From: DASYXT01 sp035934555
Lineage (GTDB): Bacteria > Verrucomicrobiota > Verrucomicrobiia > Limisphaerales > UBA8199
Assembly (NCBI GenBank): GCA_035934555.1
Contig: DASYXT010000039.1
Location: forward strand, 1-64,000
Direction of reading: 5' to 3'
Length of the DNA stretch: 64,000 nucleotides
Part shown: piece after piece, positions 16,789 to 24,763 of the stretch
Layout: each line of letters opens with the position of its first letter
How positions within the stretch are numbered: the stretch's first letter is position 1
Position numbers and translations under genes: made by a program
The notes under the pieces: model-generated
Databases searched by the model: none
Told to the model about the DNA's origin: nothing
The model's input: the letters and a program-made list of their open reading frames with translations, nothing else

Positions 16789-17939
16789 GCCTGCGCTTTG
16801 AACGGGTTATCCCGCCAGCCCAGCCGGGCCGTCGCCGCCGGCTGTGCGCTCTCGCGCGTGACGATTTCCGAGCCGCGCGCCAGGCGGGCAATACTGAGTA
16901 GCACACCGACGCAGGTCAGCATCATCAGCAAGTTGGAGCCGCCGTAGCTGATAAAGGGCAGCGGCAGACCCTTGTTGGGCAAGGCGCTGGTGACCACGCC
17001 GATATTGATGAAGGCCTGCAGCCCGATGAGCAGCGCGATGCCGCTGCCCAAAAGCATGCCGAAGGTATCCGGTGCGTGCCAGGCGATATAAACTCCACAA
17101 ATCACAATGGCGATAAATCCGACTAACACGAGAACCGTAGCTACGAGGCCCAGTTCCTCGCCGATCATCGACAAAATAAAATCCGTATGGTGCTCCGGCA
17201 CAAATCCCAGTTTCTGCCGACCATTGCCCAGACCAACCCCGGTCAGACCGCCAGCGCCCAGTGCCAGCATCGCCTGGTAGGCCTGATAGCCGGCGTCGGC
17301 CTTCTGTTCCTCCAGGTGCAGCCACGCAAAAATGCGGCGTGTGCGCATGGGGTCATGCCACAGGGAATAGGCCAGGCCGACGGCCGCGAGGAACACCGGC
17401 GGCAGGATGAATCTCCAGCGTACTCCGGCGATCAACAACATCGCTCCGCCGACGCACGCCAACAAGACGGTGGTCCCGCGGTCTGGTTCGATAAATATCA
17501 AGCCAAGCACCATAGCCATTAACGCCCCAGGAATGAGAATGCCCCGTTTCCACGTGTGCATCTGGCGCTGGTACCGCTCGCCGTACCACGCCAGCAGGAC
17601 CAACAACGCCAGCTTCGCGAGCTCCGACGGCTCAAAGCGCACCGTGCCGTAACCAATCCAGCGGTGGGCGCCCTTGACCTTAATCCCAAGATGCGGCACG
17701 AAGACCAGCAGCAGCAAGACGACCGCAAAGGCCAGCAACGGCCAAACGATCTTTTTCAGCCAACGATAATCACACAGAATTGCCGCCACGCCACACCCCA
17801 AACCCAACACGCACCAAACCAGTTGCATCAGCAGGAACCGCGCCCCGACCTGCACCATGCTCGAGCTGTAGAGCATCACCATCCCCAACGCCAGCAACGC
17901 CGCCACGCAAAACGACAGGATGGTAACGGCTGCTCTCAT
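16785..17939 (-). CDS. ftsW: Peptidoglycan polymerase FtsW (SEDS family)
   Basis: A polytopic SEDS glycosyltransferase that polymerises lipid II at the septum together with FtsI. About ten membrane segments are visible. Family motifs include GAHRWIGYGTVRFEPSELAKLALL, IEPDRGTTVLLA, LGNGRQKLGFVPEHHTDFILSMIGEELG and LPFISYGGSNLLM. Length (384) is normal. Its place between the LysM gene and murG, in a division cluster, makes FtsW more likely than RodA. It overlaps murG by 4 bases. Confidence 0.93.
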   Translation of the reverse strand: MRAAVTILSFCVAALLALGMVMLYSSSMVQVGARFLLMQLVWCVLGLGCGVAAILCDYRWLKKIVWPLLAFAVVLLLLVFVPHLGIKVKGAHRWIGYGTVRFEPSELAKLALLVLLAWYGERYQRQMHTWKRGILIPGALMAMVLGLIFIEPDRGTTVLLACVGGAMLLIAGVRWRFILPPVFLAAVGLAYSLWHDPMRTRRIFAWLHLEEQKADAGYQAYQAMLALGAGGLTGVGLGNGRQKLGFVPEHHTDFILSMIGEELGLVATVLVLVGFIAIVICGVYIAWHAPDTFGMLLGSGIALLIGLQAFINIGVVTSALPNKGLPLPFISYGGSNLLMMLTCVGVLLSIARLARGSEIVTRESAQPAATARLGWRDNPFKAQA

Positions 17940-17969
17940 GTTCCCTGATCAAAGCACAGGGCGCCTGAC

Positions 17970-18710
17970 TTATTGTCCCGGCGTAGCGGGCGGGGCCGAG
18001 GTTGCGGCGCTGGTGTTGTCGGTTGCCGGCGGCGCAGTCGCCGCCACTTTACCGGGTATCTTTAATTTCTGTCCGACCTTGATGCTGGTGGTCCGCAAGT
18101 TGTTCGCTGCCTCCAACGCATGCACCGTGACATGATTCTCGTGCGCGATGGCGCTGAGTGTATCGCCCGACTTGACAGTATAAACCGCTTCACTATTGCC
18201 CGTGTCGGTCGCGGGCGCCATGGCGGCCGCCGGGGTGGTCGAGGCTGCGCTGGCGGGGATGTGGATGGTTTGGCCGATCTGAAGTTTGGTCGGTTGAATA
18301 CCGGGATTGGCGTCCATCAACGCGCGGACACTGACGTGGAACTTTCGCGCTAGCGTGCTCAAGTTATCGCCGGCTTGAATCTTATAATCGGTAGCGGCGG
18401 GGGTAGTGTCGGGCGTCACCGGCACCGGGTTGGTATTGGCGGCAATGACCGGGGGCGGGTTGCTATCGAGCGGGGGAGCGTTGGTGGGTTCGAACGCAGG
18501 TGCAGCAGCATTGGTCACAGCGTTGGTTTGGTCGGCGGCGGCGGTGTTGCCGGCGTCGTTATCCTTCTTGCAGCCTTGCATCAACAACGCCAGCAGTCCG
18601 ATACCATGCACCGCCAGCACGACGAACACCGCGACTTTTACCCGCGTGCGGCCTTTGTTTTTCTGCTCGAGCAAGATGCCTTGAGGGACCAGGGGACTAG
18701 GATTATTCAT
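17970..18710 (-). CDS. LysM-repeat protein of the division cluster
   Basis: The 246-residue protein has a basic N-terminus, one membrane segment (VKVAVFVVLAVHGIGLLALLMQGC), a long Pro/Ala/Asn/Thr-rich linker, and two LysM domains: about residues 108-152 (DYKIQAGDNLSTLARKFHVSV...IGQTIHIPA) and 173-217 (VYTVKSGDTLSAIAHENHV...VGQKLKIPG). LysM binds the glycan of peptidoglycan, so this is probably a membrane-anchored wall-binding protein facing the periplasm. The Cys after the hydrophobic stretch could be lipidated. Its position between murD and ftsW sites suggests a role at the septum. No catalytic domain is present. Confidence 0.8.
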   Translation of the reverse strand: MNNPSPLVPQGILLEQKNKGRTRVKVAVFVVLAVHGIGLLALLMQGCKKDNDAGNTAAADQTNAVTNAAAPAFEPTNAPPLDSNPPPVIAANTNPVPVTPDTTPAATDYKIQAGDNLSTLARKFHVSVRALMDANPGIQPTKLQIGQTIHIPASAASTTPAAAMAPATDTGNSEAVYTVKSGDTLSAIAHENHVTVHALEAANNLRTTSIKVGQKLKIPGKVAATAPPATDNTSAATSAPPATPGQ

Positions 18711-18781
18711 TGTGATATTAATGGAATTAGTTGAGGCTTGTTTTTAATAGTTAACGTTACTTTGCTATGTTGGTTTTGCCT

Positions 18782-18807
18782 CGGGGTTTTCCCTGCAGAA
18801 AATCCCG
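18782..18807. other. Small stem-loop downstream of the murD stub
   Basis: CGGGGTTTTC and GAAAATCCCG pair with one G-U position around a 6-base loop. It lies between the murD remnant and the LysM gene. There is no following T tract on the minus strand, so it is not a clear terminator; it may be an RNA processing or stability element or part of the deletion scar. Confidence 0.3.
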
Positions 18808-18892
18808 AAGCAAATTCATAAAGTTTACCGCTGAACCGGCGCGCCAATTGGGTGCGCTCAATTTCACCATGCATATAGGGGTAGCGCCCCTG

Positions 18893-19078
18893 CGCACCCC
18901 TAGCTATTGATTCGGCCGCCTGGTTAAGGACCTCGCCGCGGTGCTGGTCATCACGGAACTGGTCCAAGCTCGAACAGGCGGGCGAGAGCAAAACGACATC
19001 GCCCAAAGCGGCATCCCTCGCCGCTTCGGCTACTGCTTCTAACAGTGATTGAGAAACCTTGCAAGGAGTAAAAGAGTC
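18893..19078 (-). pseudogene. murD: 3' remnant of murD
   Basis: In a minus-strand frame about 60 codons read SLLEAVAEAARDAALGDVVL, then LSPACSSLDQFRDDQHRGE, which is the end of UDP-MurNAc-L-Ala:D-Glu ligase (MurD; GDVVLLSPACxSxDxFxxxxxRGxxF). The rest of the ligase, including the ATP-binding and substrate domains (about 390 residues), is missing. Upstream of the remnant the frame runs straight into a palindromic element (19129-19230) and then mraY. The site between mraY and ftsW is the canonical one for murD, so this is a deleted gene and not an insertion from elsewhere. A longer ORF covering 18707-19303 is open by chance and should not be annotated as a protein. Confidence 0.8.
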
Positions 19079-19128
19079 CTGGACCCGAGAAAAAACCTCG
19101 GTCGTTTGAGAATGCGAACACGAGAGTG

Positions 19129-19230
19129 GAGCGCGGATTTTATTGCGCTGCAAATTGGAATTGCGGGGCAGAGGTGCGAATCGGGGCAGAGGTGCTATCT
19201 GGATATTGCTGCGGATTAAAATCCGCGCTC
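19129..19230. repeat. Palindromic element with GAGCGCGGA ends
   Basis: The 102-base element has 14-base perfect terminal inverted repeats, GAGCGCGGATTTTA and TAAAATCCGCGCTC. Inside are two direct copies of CGGGGCAGAGGTGC, at 19164 and 19182 (18-base period). A related element occurs at 24214-24321. Such non-autonomous repeats are common in verrucomicrobial genomes. It sits between mraY and the murD remnant, on the side where murD is truncated. Confidence 0.75.
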
Positions 19231-19263
19231 GGTCTTTGTTTGTGCATTCGCTCATATGGTAGT

Positions 19264-20451
19264 CTAGCGAAGTTTCAAAGTGCTCAAGGCCACCACGGCA
19301 CAAAGCACGCCCAGGATGTAGAACCGCATCACCACTTGCGACTCATACCAACCCTTTCGTTCGAAATGGTGGTGAATCGGAGCCATTAGGAAAACCCGGC
19401 GTCCGGCGCCATACCGGTTCCTCGTGTAGCGGAACCAGCCGGTCTGGAGCATGACCGAGCAGGCTTCCATGACGAACACGCCGCCGGCTATCACCAGCAC
19501 CAGGGGCTGGTGGATCAGCACGGCGATAATCCCTAGCGCGCCCCCGAGTGCGAGCGAGCCGGTGTCGCCCATGAACATCTGCGCCGGGTGGCAGTTGTAC
19601 CAAAGAAAACCCAGCCCGGCTCCGATTAATGCCGCGCAGAATACGGTCAACTCGCCGGCGCCGGGGACGTAAGGTATCTGCAGGTAAGTGGACGCCTTGG
19701 CATTCCCGGCCAAGTACGTCAGGATCACGAACACAAATGACACGATGAGCGTGCAGCCGATGGCTAGTCCGTCCAGGCCGTCGGTCAGATTGACGGCATT
19801 GGAGCTGCCTACCAGGGTCAAAGTGGTCAGAGCAATGCCGGCGGCGGCGCCGATGGCCAGCGGGTGTTTGTAGAAGGGTACCATCAGGGTCGAAATGAGG
19901 TTGCTGGTGAGCACCGCTTTGCTTTCGGCAAACCGTAGTTCACTGTGGAGGAAAGGATTCTTCCACAAATACACAGCGACAAACACCGCCAGGCCAAGTT
20001 GCACCCAGAGCTTTACTTGTGGTTTGGTACCGCCACCGGTCTGCTGCGTGATTTTTGCGTAATCGTCGTAAAACCCCAGCCCGGTCAGCACCACGACCGC
20101 CAGCAGCGTCAATTCGATCAGCGGATTCCACTGGGCCCAAAGCAAGGTGGTGAAATTCAACGCCAGCACAATCAGGATGCCGCCCATGGTGGGCGTGCCC
20201 TTTTTACTAAGCAGCCGCGTTTTGATGTCCGCAGCCGATTCGGCTTTGTCCCGGTATTCCTGCCCGAATTTCAATTCCTTCAGCCAGGCAATGATGCGGG
20301 GGCCCAGCCAGAGACTGAGAACCAGGGCGGTGACGGCTGCCCCAGCGCTGCGCACGGTGATATAACGGAATAGACGCAAAGCCGACAGGCGCTCGGCCCA
20401 CGCGGTGTGGGCCGACCACTCCGTCAACTTTTGACTCAGGTAATACAGCAT
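19264..20451 (-). CDS. mraY: Phospho-N-acetylmuramoyl-pentapeptide transferase MraY
   Basis: MraY transfers phospho-MurNAc-pentapeptide to undecaprenyl phosphate, giving lipid I. The 395-residue protein has about ten membrane segments and the family motifs KKGTPTMGGI, LGFYDDYAK (catalytic Asp pair), NAVNLTDGLDGLA and MAPIHHHFERKGW. A typical MraY has 360 residues; the extra length is in the first ~30 residues. The start follows the murF stop without a gap. Confidence 0.95.
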   Translation of the reverse strand: MLYYLSQKLTEWSAHTAWAERLSALRLFRYITVRSAGAAVTALVLSLWLGPRIIAWLKELKFGQEYRDKAESAADIKTRLLSKKGTPTMGGILIVLALNFTTLLWAQWNPLIELTLLAVVVLTGLGFYDDYAKITQQTGGGTKPQVKLWVQLGLAVFVAVYLWKNPFLHSELRFAESKAVLTSNLISTLMVPFYKHPLAIGAAAGIALTTLTLVGSSNAVNLTDGLDGLAIGCTLIVSFVFVILTYLAGNAKASTYLQIPYVPGAGELTVFCAALIGAGLGFLWYNCHPAQMFMGDTGSLALGGALGIIAVLIHQPLVLVIAGGVFVMEACSVMLQTGWFRYTRNRYGAGRRVFLMAPIHHHFERKGWYESQVVMRFYILGVLCAVVALSTLKLR

Positions 20452-21864
20452 TCAGGTAGTTTTGCCGTTTTCTGCTCGTCGCAACAACTCCGTTATACGT
20501 TCCAGCCGCATTATCCGCGATGCTTTGAGTAACAAAACATCGCCTGCTTTGATGAAACTCTTCACCGCCGCCGCGGCAGCCTCGACTTCTGCAAATTCCA
20601 ACACCCGGTTCAATCCGGCGTTGCGGGCGGCTTGCGCGACCACCGGGGCCATCTTGCCGACGGCGAATAATTGGCTGACACCCAGTTCGGCGGCGCGCCG
20701 GCCGACTTCTTCGTGCGCTGCTGGACTGTGCGCGCCTAGTTCGGCCATGTCCCCCAGAACGGCGACGCGCCGGCCACGGCACGGCAGCTCCTTGAGCGTC
20801 TGCAAGGCTGCCGCCATGGAATCGGCGTTGGCGTTATAGGCATCGTCCAGGACGTGAACGCCGTGGAGGTTCCACAGTTGCAAACGCATCTTGGCGGGTT
20901 GGCATTCAGCCAGGCCGGCCTGCGCTTCGGTCCGACTCAGACCCAACTCCGCTGCTGCGGCCAGCGCGAACAGCGCGTTGACAGCCTGGTGCCGGCCCAG
21001 AAGTTTCAGCCGATACTCACCATCAAACTCGGCGGCCGGCGATTCGAGCCGAAAGGTTGTTCCCTGCCGCCCTAAGCGCACCGAGCGCAAGCGCCAGTCA
21101 TTGCCTGCTTTGACGCCGACGCGCACGACCCTCGCTCTGGTGCGGCTGATTATCGTCGCAGTGCATTCTTCATCGCCATTGACGAACAAGGCCCCTCCGG
21201 CCGGAACGGCCTCCGCCAAGCAGCCTTCCTCCTGGGTCACACCGGAGAGGTCTCCAAAAAATTCCAGGTGCTCGCGGCCGATCGAAGTCAGAACGCCATG
21301 AGTTGGAGCGATCATCTGCAGAAGCGGTCCAAGCTCGCCGGGATGGTTGGTGCCGGTCTCCAGCACTGCCGCCTGGTGCGTGGACTCCAGGTTCAGCAGG
21401 GTGAGCGGGACGCCGATATCATTGTTGAAACTGGCCTCGCTCCGGAGCGTCTTAAGTCCCTTGCCAAGCACCGCCGCGAGCAATTCCTTGGTCGTGGTCT
21501 TGCCGTTGGAGCCCGCGACGGCCAGCACCGGCAGTGAGAAGTCCTGCCGGTAGCGCTGCGCCAGCCGGCCGAGCGCCTGGCGCGTGTTTTCCACTTCAAG
21601 CACGGCGCAGGTTTCCGGCAGCGTAGCCGCGCATTTGCCTCGCTGTACCAGCACCGCCGCTACCGTTCGGGCAACGGATGCCACAAAGTCATGGCCGTCG
21701 AAGCGCTCTCCCGCGAGGGCGACAAAAAGATCACCGGGCTGCGCCTGGCGTGAATCGGTGCAGACGCGAGTAACCCGAGCCGCAGGCGAGCCCTGACGTA
21801 GCTGGGCGGCGCATGCCGCGGTGATGAATTCAACTGACCGAACATCCATAAAGGTAATGTTCAC
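20452..21864 (-). CDS. murF: UDP-MurNAc-tripeptide--D-Ala-D-Ala ligase MurF
   Basis: MurF adds the D-Ala-D-Ala dipeptide in the cytoplasm. The ATP loop is VAGSNGKTTTKELLAAVL; downstream are NNDIGVPLTLL (specific to MurF) and HVLDDAYNANADSMAAALQTL. Length (470) fits the family. The GTG at 21864 starts the longest form; an ATG five codons later (MDVRSVEF) is an equally good start. It is the only Mur ligase still intact in this cluster. It abuts mraY. Confidence 0.94.
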   Translation of the reverse strand: MNITFMDVRSVEFITAACAAQLRQGSPAARVTRVCTDSRQAQPGDLFVALAGERFDGHDFVASVARTVAAVLVQRGKCAATLPETCAVLEVENTRQALGRLAQRYRQDFSLPVLAVAGSNGKTTTKELLAAVLGKGLKTLRSEASFNNDIGVPLTLLNLESTHQAAVLETGTNHPGELGPLLQMIAPTHGVLTSIGREHLEFFGDLSGVTQEEGCLAEAVPAGGALFVNGDEECTATIISRTRARVVRVGVKAGNDWRLRSVRLGRQGTTFRLESPAAEFDGEYRLKLLGRHQAVNALFALAAAAELGLSRTEAQAGLAECQPAKMRLQLWNLHGVHVLDDAYNANADSMAAALQTLKELPCRGRRVAVLGDMAELGAHSPAAHEEVGRRAAELGVSQLFAVGKMAPVVAQAARNAGLNRVLEFAEVEAAAAAVKSFIKAGDVLLLKASRIMRLERITELLRRAENGKTT

Positions 21865-21909
21865 GCGCTGCGGGACGCAGCCGTGTTTTGCGAATGAGCC
21901 GTTCGCGCG

Positions 21910-22113
21910 TTAGCCTCGGAACGGCGCCATCAACTGCCGGGTCGCCCATATCGGCAGCAAGTCCGGGGTGTCCCGGTCTGGCGTTTTAGGCGCCGGGTTG
22001 GCCTCGAGCCCCGGGAGCGGGCGCGGTTCGCGCGAAACCGGTTTAACGGTTTGGTCGGGAAGGCGAGCCGCTGCCACAAACAGATAGTGCGAGATAGGAG
22101 GCAGAGCATTCAT
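21910..22113 (-). CDS. Unknown 67-residue protein in the usual place of murE
   Basis: A small ORF with an ATG start fills most of the gap between ftsI and murF, where murE is normally found. The product begins MNALPPISHYLFVAAARLP and continues as a Pro- and Arg-rich chain (QTVKPVSREPRPLPGLEANP), ending LLPIWATRQLMAPFRG. It has no similarity I can see to MurE and no domain. It may be a real small protein of this lineage, or noncoding DNA left where murE was lost. Its stop is 45 bases before murF. Confidence 0.4.
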   Translation of the reverse strand: MNALPPISHYLFVAAARLPDQTVKPVSREPRPLPGLEANPAPKTPDRDTPDLLPIWATRQLMAPFRG

Positions 22114-22133
22114 TTGGTTTGGTGGTTATGGGT

Positions 22134-24041
22134 TTAGGGTGAGTGCGTCGAGGCAGTTTTCGGCGCGAATTCGTTCACCGTGACTGGACTCGGCTCAACG
22201 ATGGACGGAATCGAGCTATCTTCGGGCCGGATATTAAGGTAATTGGCGGCGGCTTCGGCGATTTCCTTGAAGACCGGCGCGGCAATGTCGCCGCCAAAGT
22301 GACCCTGGCGCGGCTCGTCGAACGTGATCGAAATGCACAGCTCCGGGTTGTCCGCCGGGAAGAATCCAATGAACGAGGCAAAATACTTTTCAACGTAGTG
22401 GCCGCCTTCGACCTTGTTGGCGGTGCCGGTTTTGCCGGCGACAGTGTAGTGGTCGAGGGCGGCTCTAGCAGCAGTCCCCCCCGGCGCCACCACGGCTTTG
22501 AGGGCCTGGATGATCGCCTGGTCACTCGCCTCGTTGATAACCCGGCGTACGGGTTGTGGTGAATACTTGGCGAACACCCGGTGATTGCTGTCTTCCAAGC
22601 GGTCCACCAGCATAGGGCGCATGAGCACGCCGTGATTGGCAATGGCGGCCATGGCCATGAGCATTTGCATGCGCGTCACGGCGATGCCCTGGCCCATCGG
22701 AATGCGCGCAATACTCAGCTTGCTCCATTTGCTCACGTCCGGAACCCACTGGCTGGCACCCACTTCGCCGGGCAGCGGCAAGCCCGTCGGGGTGCCAAAT
22801 CCGAACTTCCGGATATAATCGTACAAGCGGTCCTGGCCTAACTTGATGCCAATCTTGGCCGCACCGATGTTGGAAGACTTCGCGATAATATCCTGCACCG
22901 TCAGAATTCCGTGCGAGCCATGGTCGTGGAGAATTTTTCCCGCAAAATAGAAATGGCCGTGCTCGCAATCGAAAGTATTGCTCAAGGTCACGAGTCCCTC
23001 GTTTAACGCGCCGGAGACCACTACGATCTTGAACGTTGAGCCCGGTTCGGAGCTATCGGTGATCACGCGATTACGCTGGGCGTCCAGGCTGCTGGCATTC
23101 GGATGGTTTGGGTCAAAATCCGGCAGCGTCGCCATTGCCAGCACTTCACCCGTGCGCGGCCGCACGACAATGCCGGACACACTGATGGGCGCGTGCTTCT
23201 CCATGGCTTCAGCCAGCGCCGTTTCCACGATATGTTGGATGACCGAGTCAATCGTCAGCACCACATTGTATCCGTCGCGCGGCTCGACATCCTGCGCGCG
23301 CAATGTCAGCACTTCCCGGTGCTTGTGGTCGGTTCCGGTGATGCGCCAGCCGCGCACCCCGGCCAGTTGCTCATTAAGTGTCAACTCGATCCCGTTGCGG
23401 CCCACCGTATCCGTCACCGGTATGTCGCCGATCTCCTTGTCTTCGCTCATGGTATAGCCGAGTACATGGGAGGCGAGCCGTACGCTGGGGTAGGTGCGCA
23501 ACTGATCGTTTTGGGCAAAAATCGCCGACCGTCGCAAGTCGGCAAAGAACGCTTGCTGCTTCTTGGTCAGCGTTTTCTCCTCCAGGCCGAACGAAAGATT
23601 TGTCAGGCTTGATTGGATCTTTGCCCAGGTCTCGACCGGCACCTTCTTTTTGAGGGTGACAAACTGATTGGTAACCGTTTCGCCCTCGTCGTTCTGGCGA
23701 ACGCGCGGGGTCAGCAATTGTACCAGCGCCTCTTCGGGCATCTGCAAGAGGGGCGCCAGGGCGCGAGCAAAGGGCAGTTGATTAGTGCCGATGAGCACCG
23801 GGTCGGCGCAGATGTTTTTGACGAAAATGCTTGTGGCCAGCAGATTGCCGCGGCAATCAAGGATGTCGCCGCGGCGCGGTTGCAGCAGGAATTCGCGTTT
23901 GGTATTGAGCAGCGCCTTGGCGCTGAGTTCGTCGTGACGCAGCACTTGCAGGTCCACCAGCCGATAGCCCAGGCCGGCCAAGGCCAGAACCACCAGCAGC
24001 CCTAGCCAGACCAGTCGATGTAATTGCGCGCGTTTAGCCAT
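22134..24041 (-). CDS. ftsI: Septal transpeptidase FtsI (PBP3, class B PBP)
   Basis: FtsI cross-links septal peptidoglycan. After a membrane anchor (LVWLGLLVVLALAGLGYRLV) comes the pedestal domain, then the transpeptidase domain with SEPGSTFK (active-site Ser and Lys), SSN (in IAKSSNIGAAK) and KTGT (in VAGKTGTANKV). I set the start at the ATG at 24041, MAKRAQLHRLVW, because GGGAGGAG stands a few bases upstream; the frame stays open to 24164 through a repeat, which is not protein. The length of 635 residues is usual. FtsW is encoded downstream. Confidence 0.94.
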   Translation of the reverse strand: MAKRAQLHRLVWLGLLVVLALAGLGYRLVDLQVLRHDELSAKALLNTKREFLLQPRRGDILDCRGNLLATSIFVKNICADPVLIGTNQLPFARALAPLLQMPEEALVQLLTPRVRQNDEGETVTNQFVTLKKKVPVETWAKIQSSLTNLSFGLEEKTLTKKQQAFFADLRRSAIFAQNDQLRTYPSVRLASHVLGYTMSEDKEIGDIPVTDTVGRNGIELTLNEQLAGVRGWRITGTDHKHREVLTLRAQDVEPRDGYNVVLTIDSVIQHIVETALAEAMEKHAPISVSGIVVRPRTGEVLAMATLPDFDPNHPNASSLDAQRNRVITDSSEPGSTFKIVVVSGALNEGLVTLSNTFDCEHGHFYFAGKILHDHGSHGILTVQDIIAKSSNIGAAKIGIKLGQDRLYDYIRKFGFGTPTGLPLPGEVGASQWVPDVSKWSKLSIARIPMGQGIAVTRMQMLMAMAAIANHGVLMRPMLVDRLEDSNHRVFAKYSPQPVRRVINEASDQAIIQALKAVVAPGGTAARAALDHYTVAGKTGTANKVEGGHYVEKYFASFIGFFPADNPELCISITFDEPRQGHFGGDIAAPVFKEIAEAAANYLNIRPEDSSIPSIVEPSPVTVNEFAPKTASTHSP

Positions 24042-24069
24042 ATCAACTCTCCTCCCGTTTTCTAAAGTA

Positions 24070-24173
24070 CCGGCCGCCGGTGGCGCTCGGTTCCTCATCC
24101 GAACGCAACACCAGCGGCGGTAAATGATTCGCTTGCCGGCCGCCGGTCGCGCTCGGTTCCTCACCCGAACGCA
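24070..24173. repeat. Direct repeat pair, 38 bp
   Basis: Two copies of a 38-base GC-rich sequence (24070-24107 and 24136-24173) starting CCGGCCGCCGGT and ending CCGAACGCA differ at only two positions. They are 66 bases apart start to start and lie just upstream of ftsI, next to the palindromic element at 24214. They make a false N-terminal extension of ftsI. Confidence 0.8.
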
Positions 24174-24213
24174 TCCCGGACGGCGGCAAGCAAAAATGTT
24201 GTGCTGCCCCAGT

Positions 24214-24321
24214 GGAGCGCGGATATTTTTTTCCGCTGCGAGGTTCTGCCCACCAGATTAGCGGTGAAGCGGAGCCGCGCTGGCGCTCGCACGTTGCCGC
24301 GGACAAGAATGTCCGCGCTCC
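24214..24321. repeat. Palindromic element, second copy of the GAGCGCGGA family
   Basis: The ends are GGAGCGCGGATATTTTTTTC at 24214 and a reverse complement-like AAGAATGTCCGCGCTCC ending at 24321. They match over about 19 of 23 positions. The outer bases are the same as those of the element at 19129-19230. It separates ftsL from ftsI and so interrupts an otherwise tight gene order. Confidence 0.75.
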
Positions 24322-24378
24322 GCCATTGCCCGCCTGATGCCTCACAAAAAGTTTTTGGACGCCGCGCATAAGAGTGGA

Positions 24379-24744
24379 TCATTGGCTCCGTGCGGCCAAC
24401 TGAGTCGGGCCTTGTGGCTGCGCGGGTTCGCCGGCGGGCTCCGTCAATCGCCAAATCTGGTTCGGTTGAGCCGGTCCCAACCCGAGCTTCCAGTCTCGAA
24501 TCCGGCCGTTGAGGTAATCGAGGTTTCGCATCGTCTGGAGGTTGCGGCGCAGTTGATCATTGTTCTGCTTGAGGGAATCCAACTTGTTCTCGCGCATCTT
24601 GATTTGCTGGCCGAGTTTGTCGAGTTGGTCCTTCTGCCAGACGTAGCCGACCCCAAACCCGCCCAGCAGCAGGCATAACAGAAAAGCTTTCACGGCCGGC
24701 CCAAATCGGGCGGCGGCGGACTGTGCTTTGCGGTTCCGGCTCAT
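24379..24744 (-). CDS. ftsL: FtsL-like cell division protein
   Basis: A small bitopic protein with a basic N-terminus (MSRNRKAQSAAARFG), one membrane segment (AFLLCLLLGGFGVGYVW) and a periplasmic coiled coil (QKDQLDKLGQQIKMRENKLDSLKQNNDQLRRNLQTM). This layout and the place between rsmH and ftsI identify FtsL, which pairs with FtsB and FtsQ. The tail after the coiled coil is Pro/Gln-rich. I chose the ATG at 24744; the frame is open back to a GTG at 24795, which would overlap rsmH. Confidence 0.8.
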   Translation of the reverse strand: MSRNRKAQSAAARFGPAVKAFLLCLLLGGFGVGYVWQKDQLDKLGQQIKMRENKLDSLKQNNDQLRRNLQTMRNLDYLNGRIRDWKLGLGPAQPNQIWRLTEPAGEPAQPQGPTQLAARSQ

Positions 24745-24763
24745 TTGTTTCTGATAAAATGGT

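Noticed and set aside
18707..19303. 198-residue ORF between LysM and mraY genes
   Set aside because: Only the middle ~60 codons are murD-like; the N-terminal part is a palindromic element and the end overlaps the next gene's start. It is a pseudogene plus chance open frame.
22134..24164. N-terminal extension of ftsI (41 extra residues)
   Set aside because: The extension translates a 38-base direct repeat; the ATG at 24041 has a strong ribosome binding site and starts the conserved sequence.
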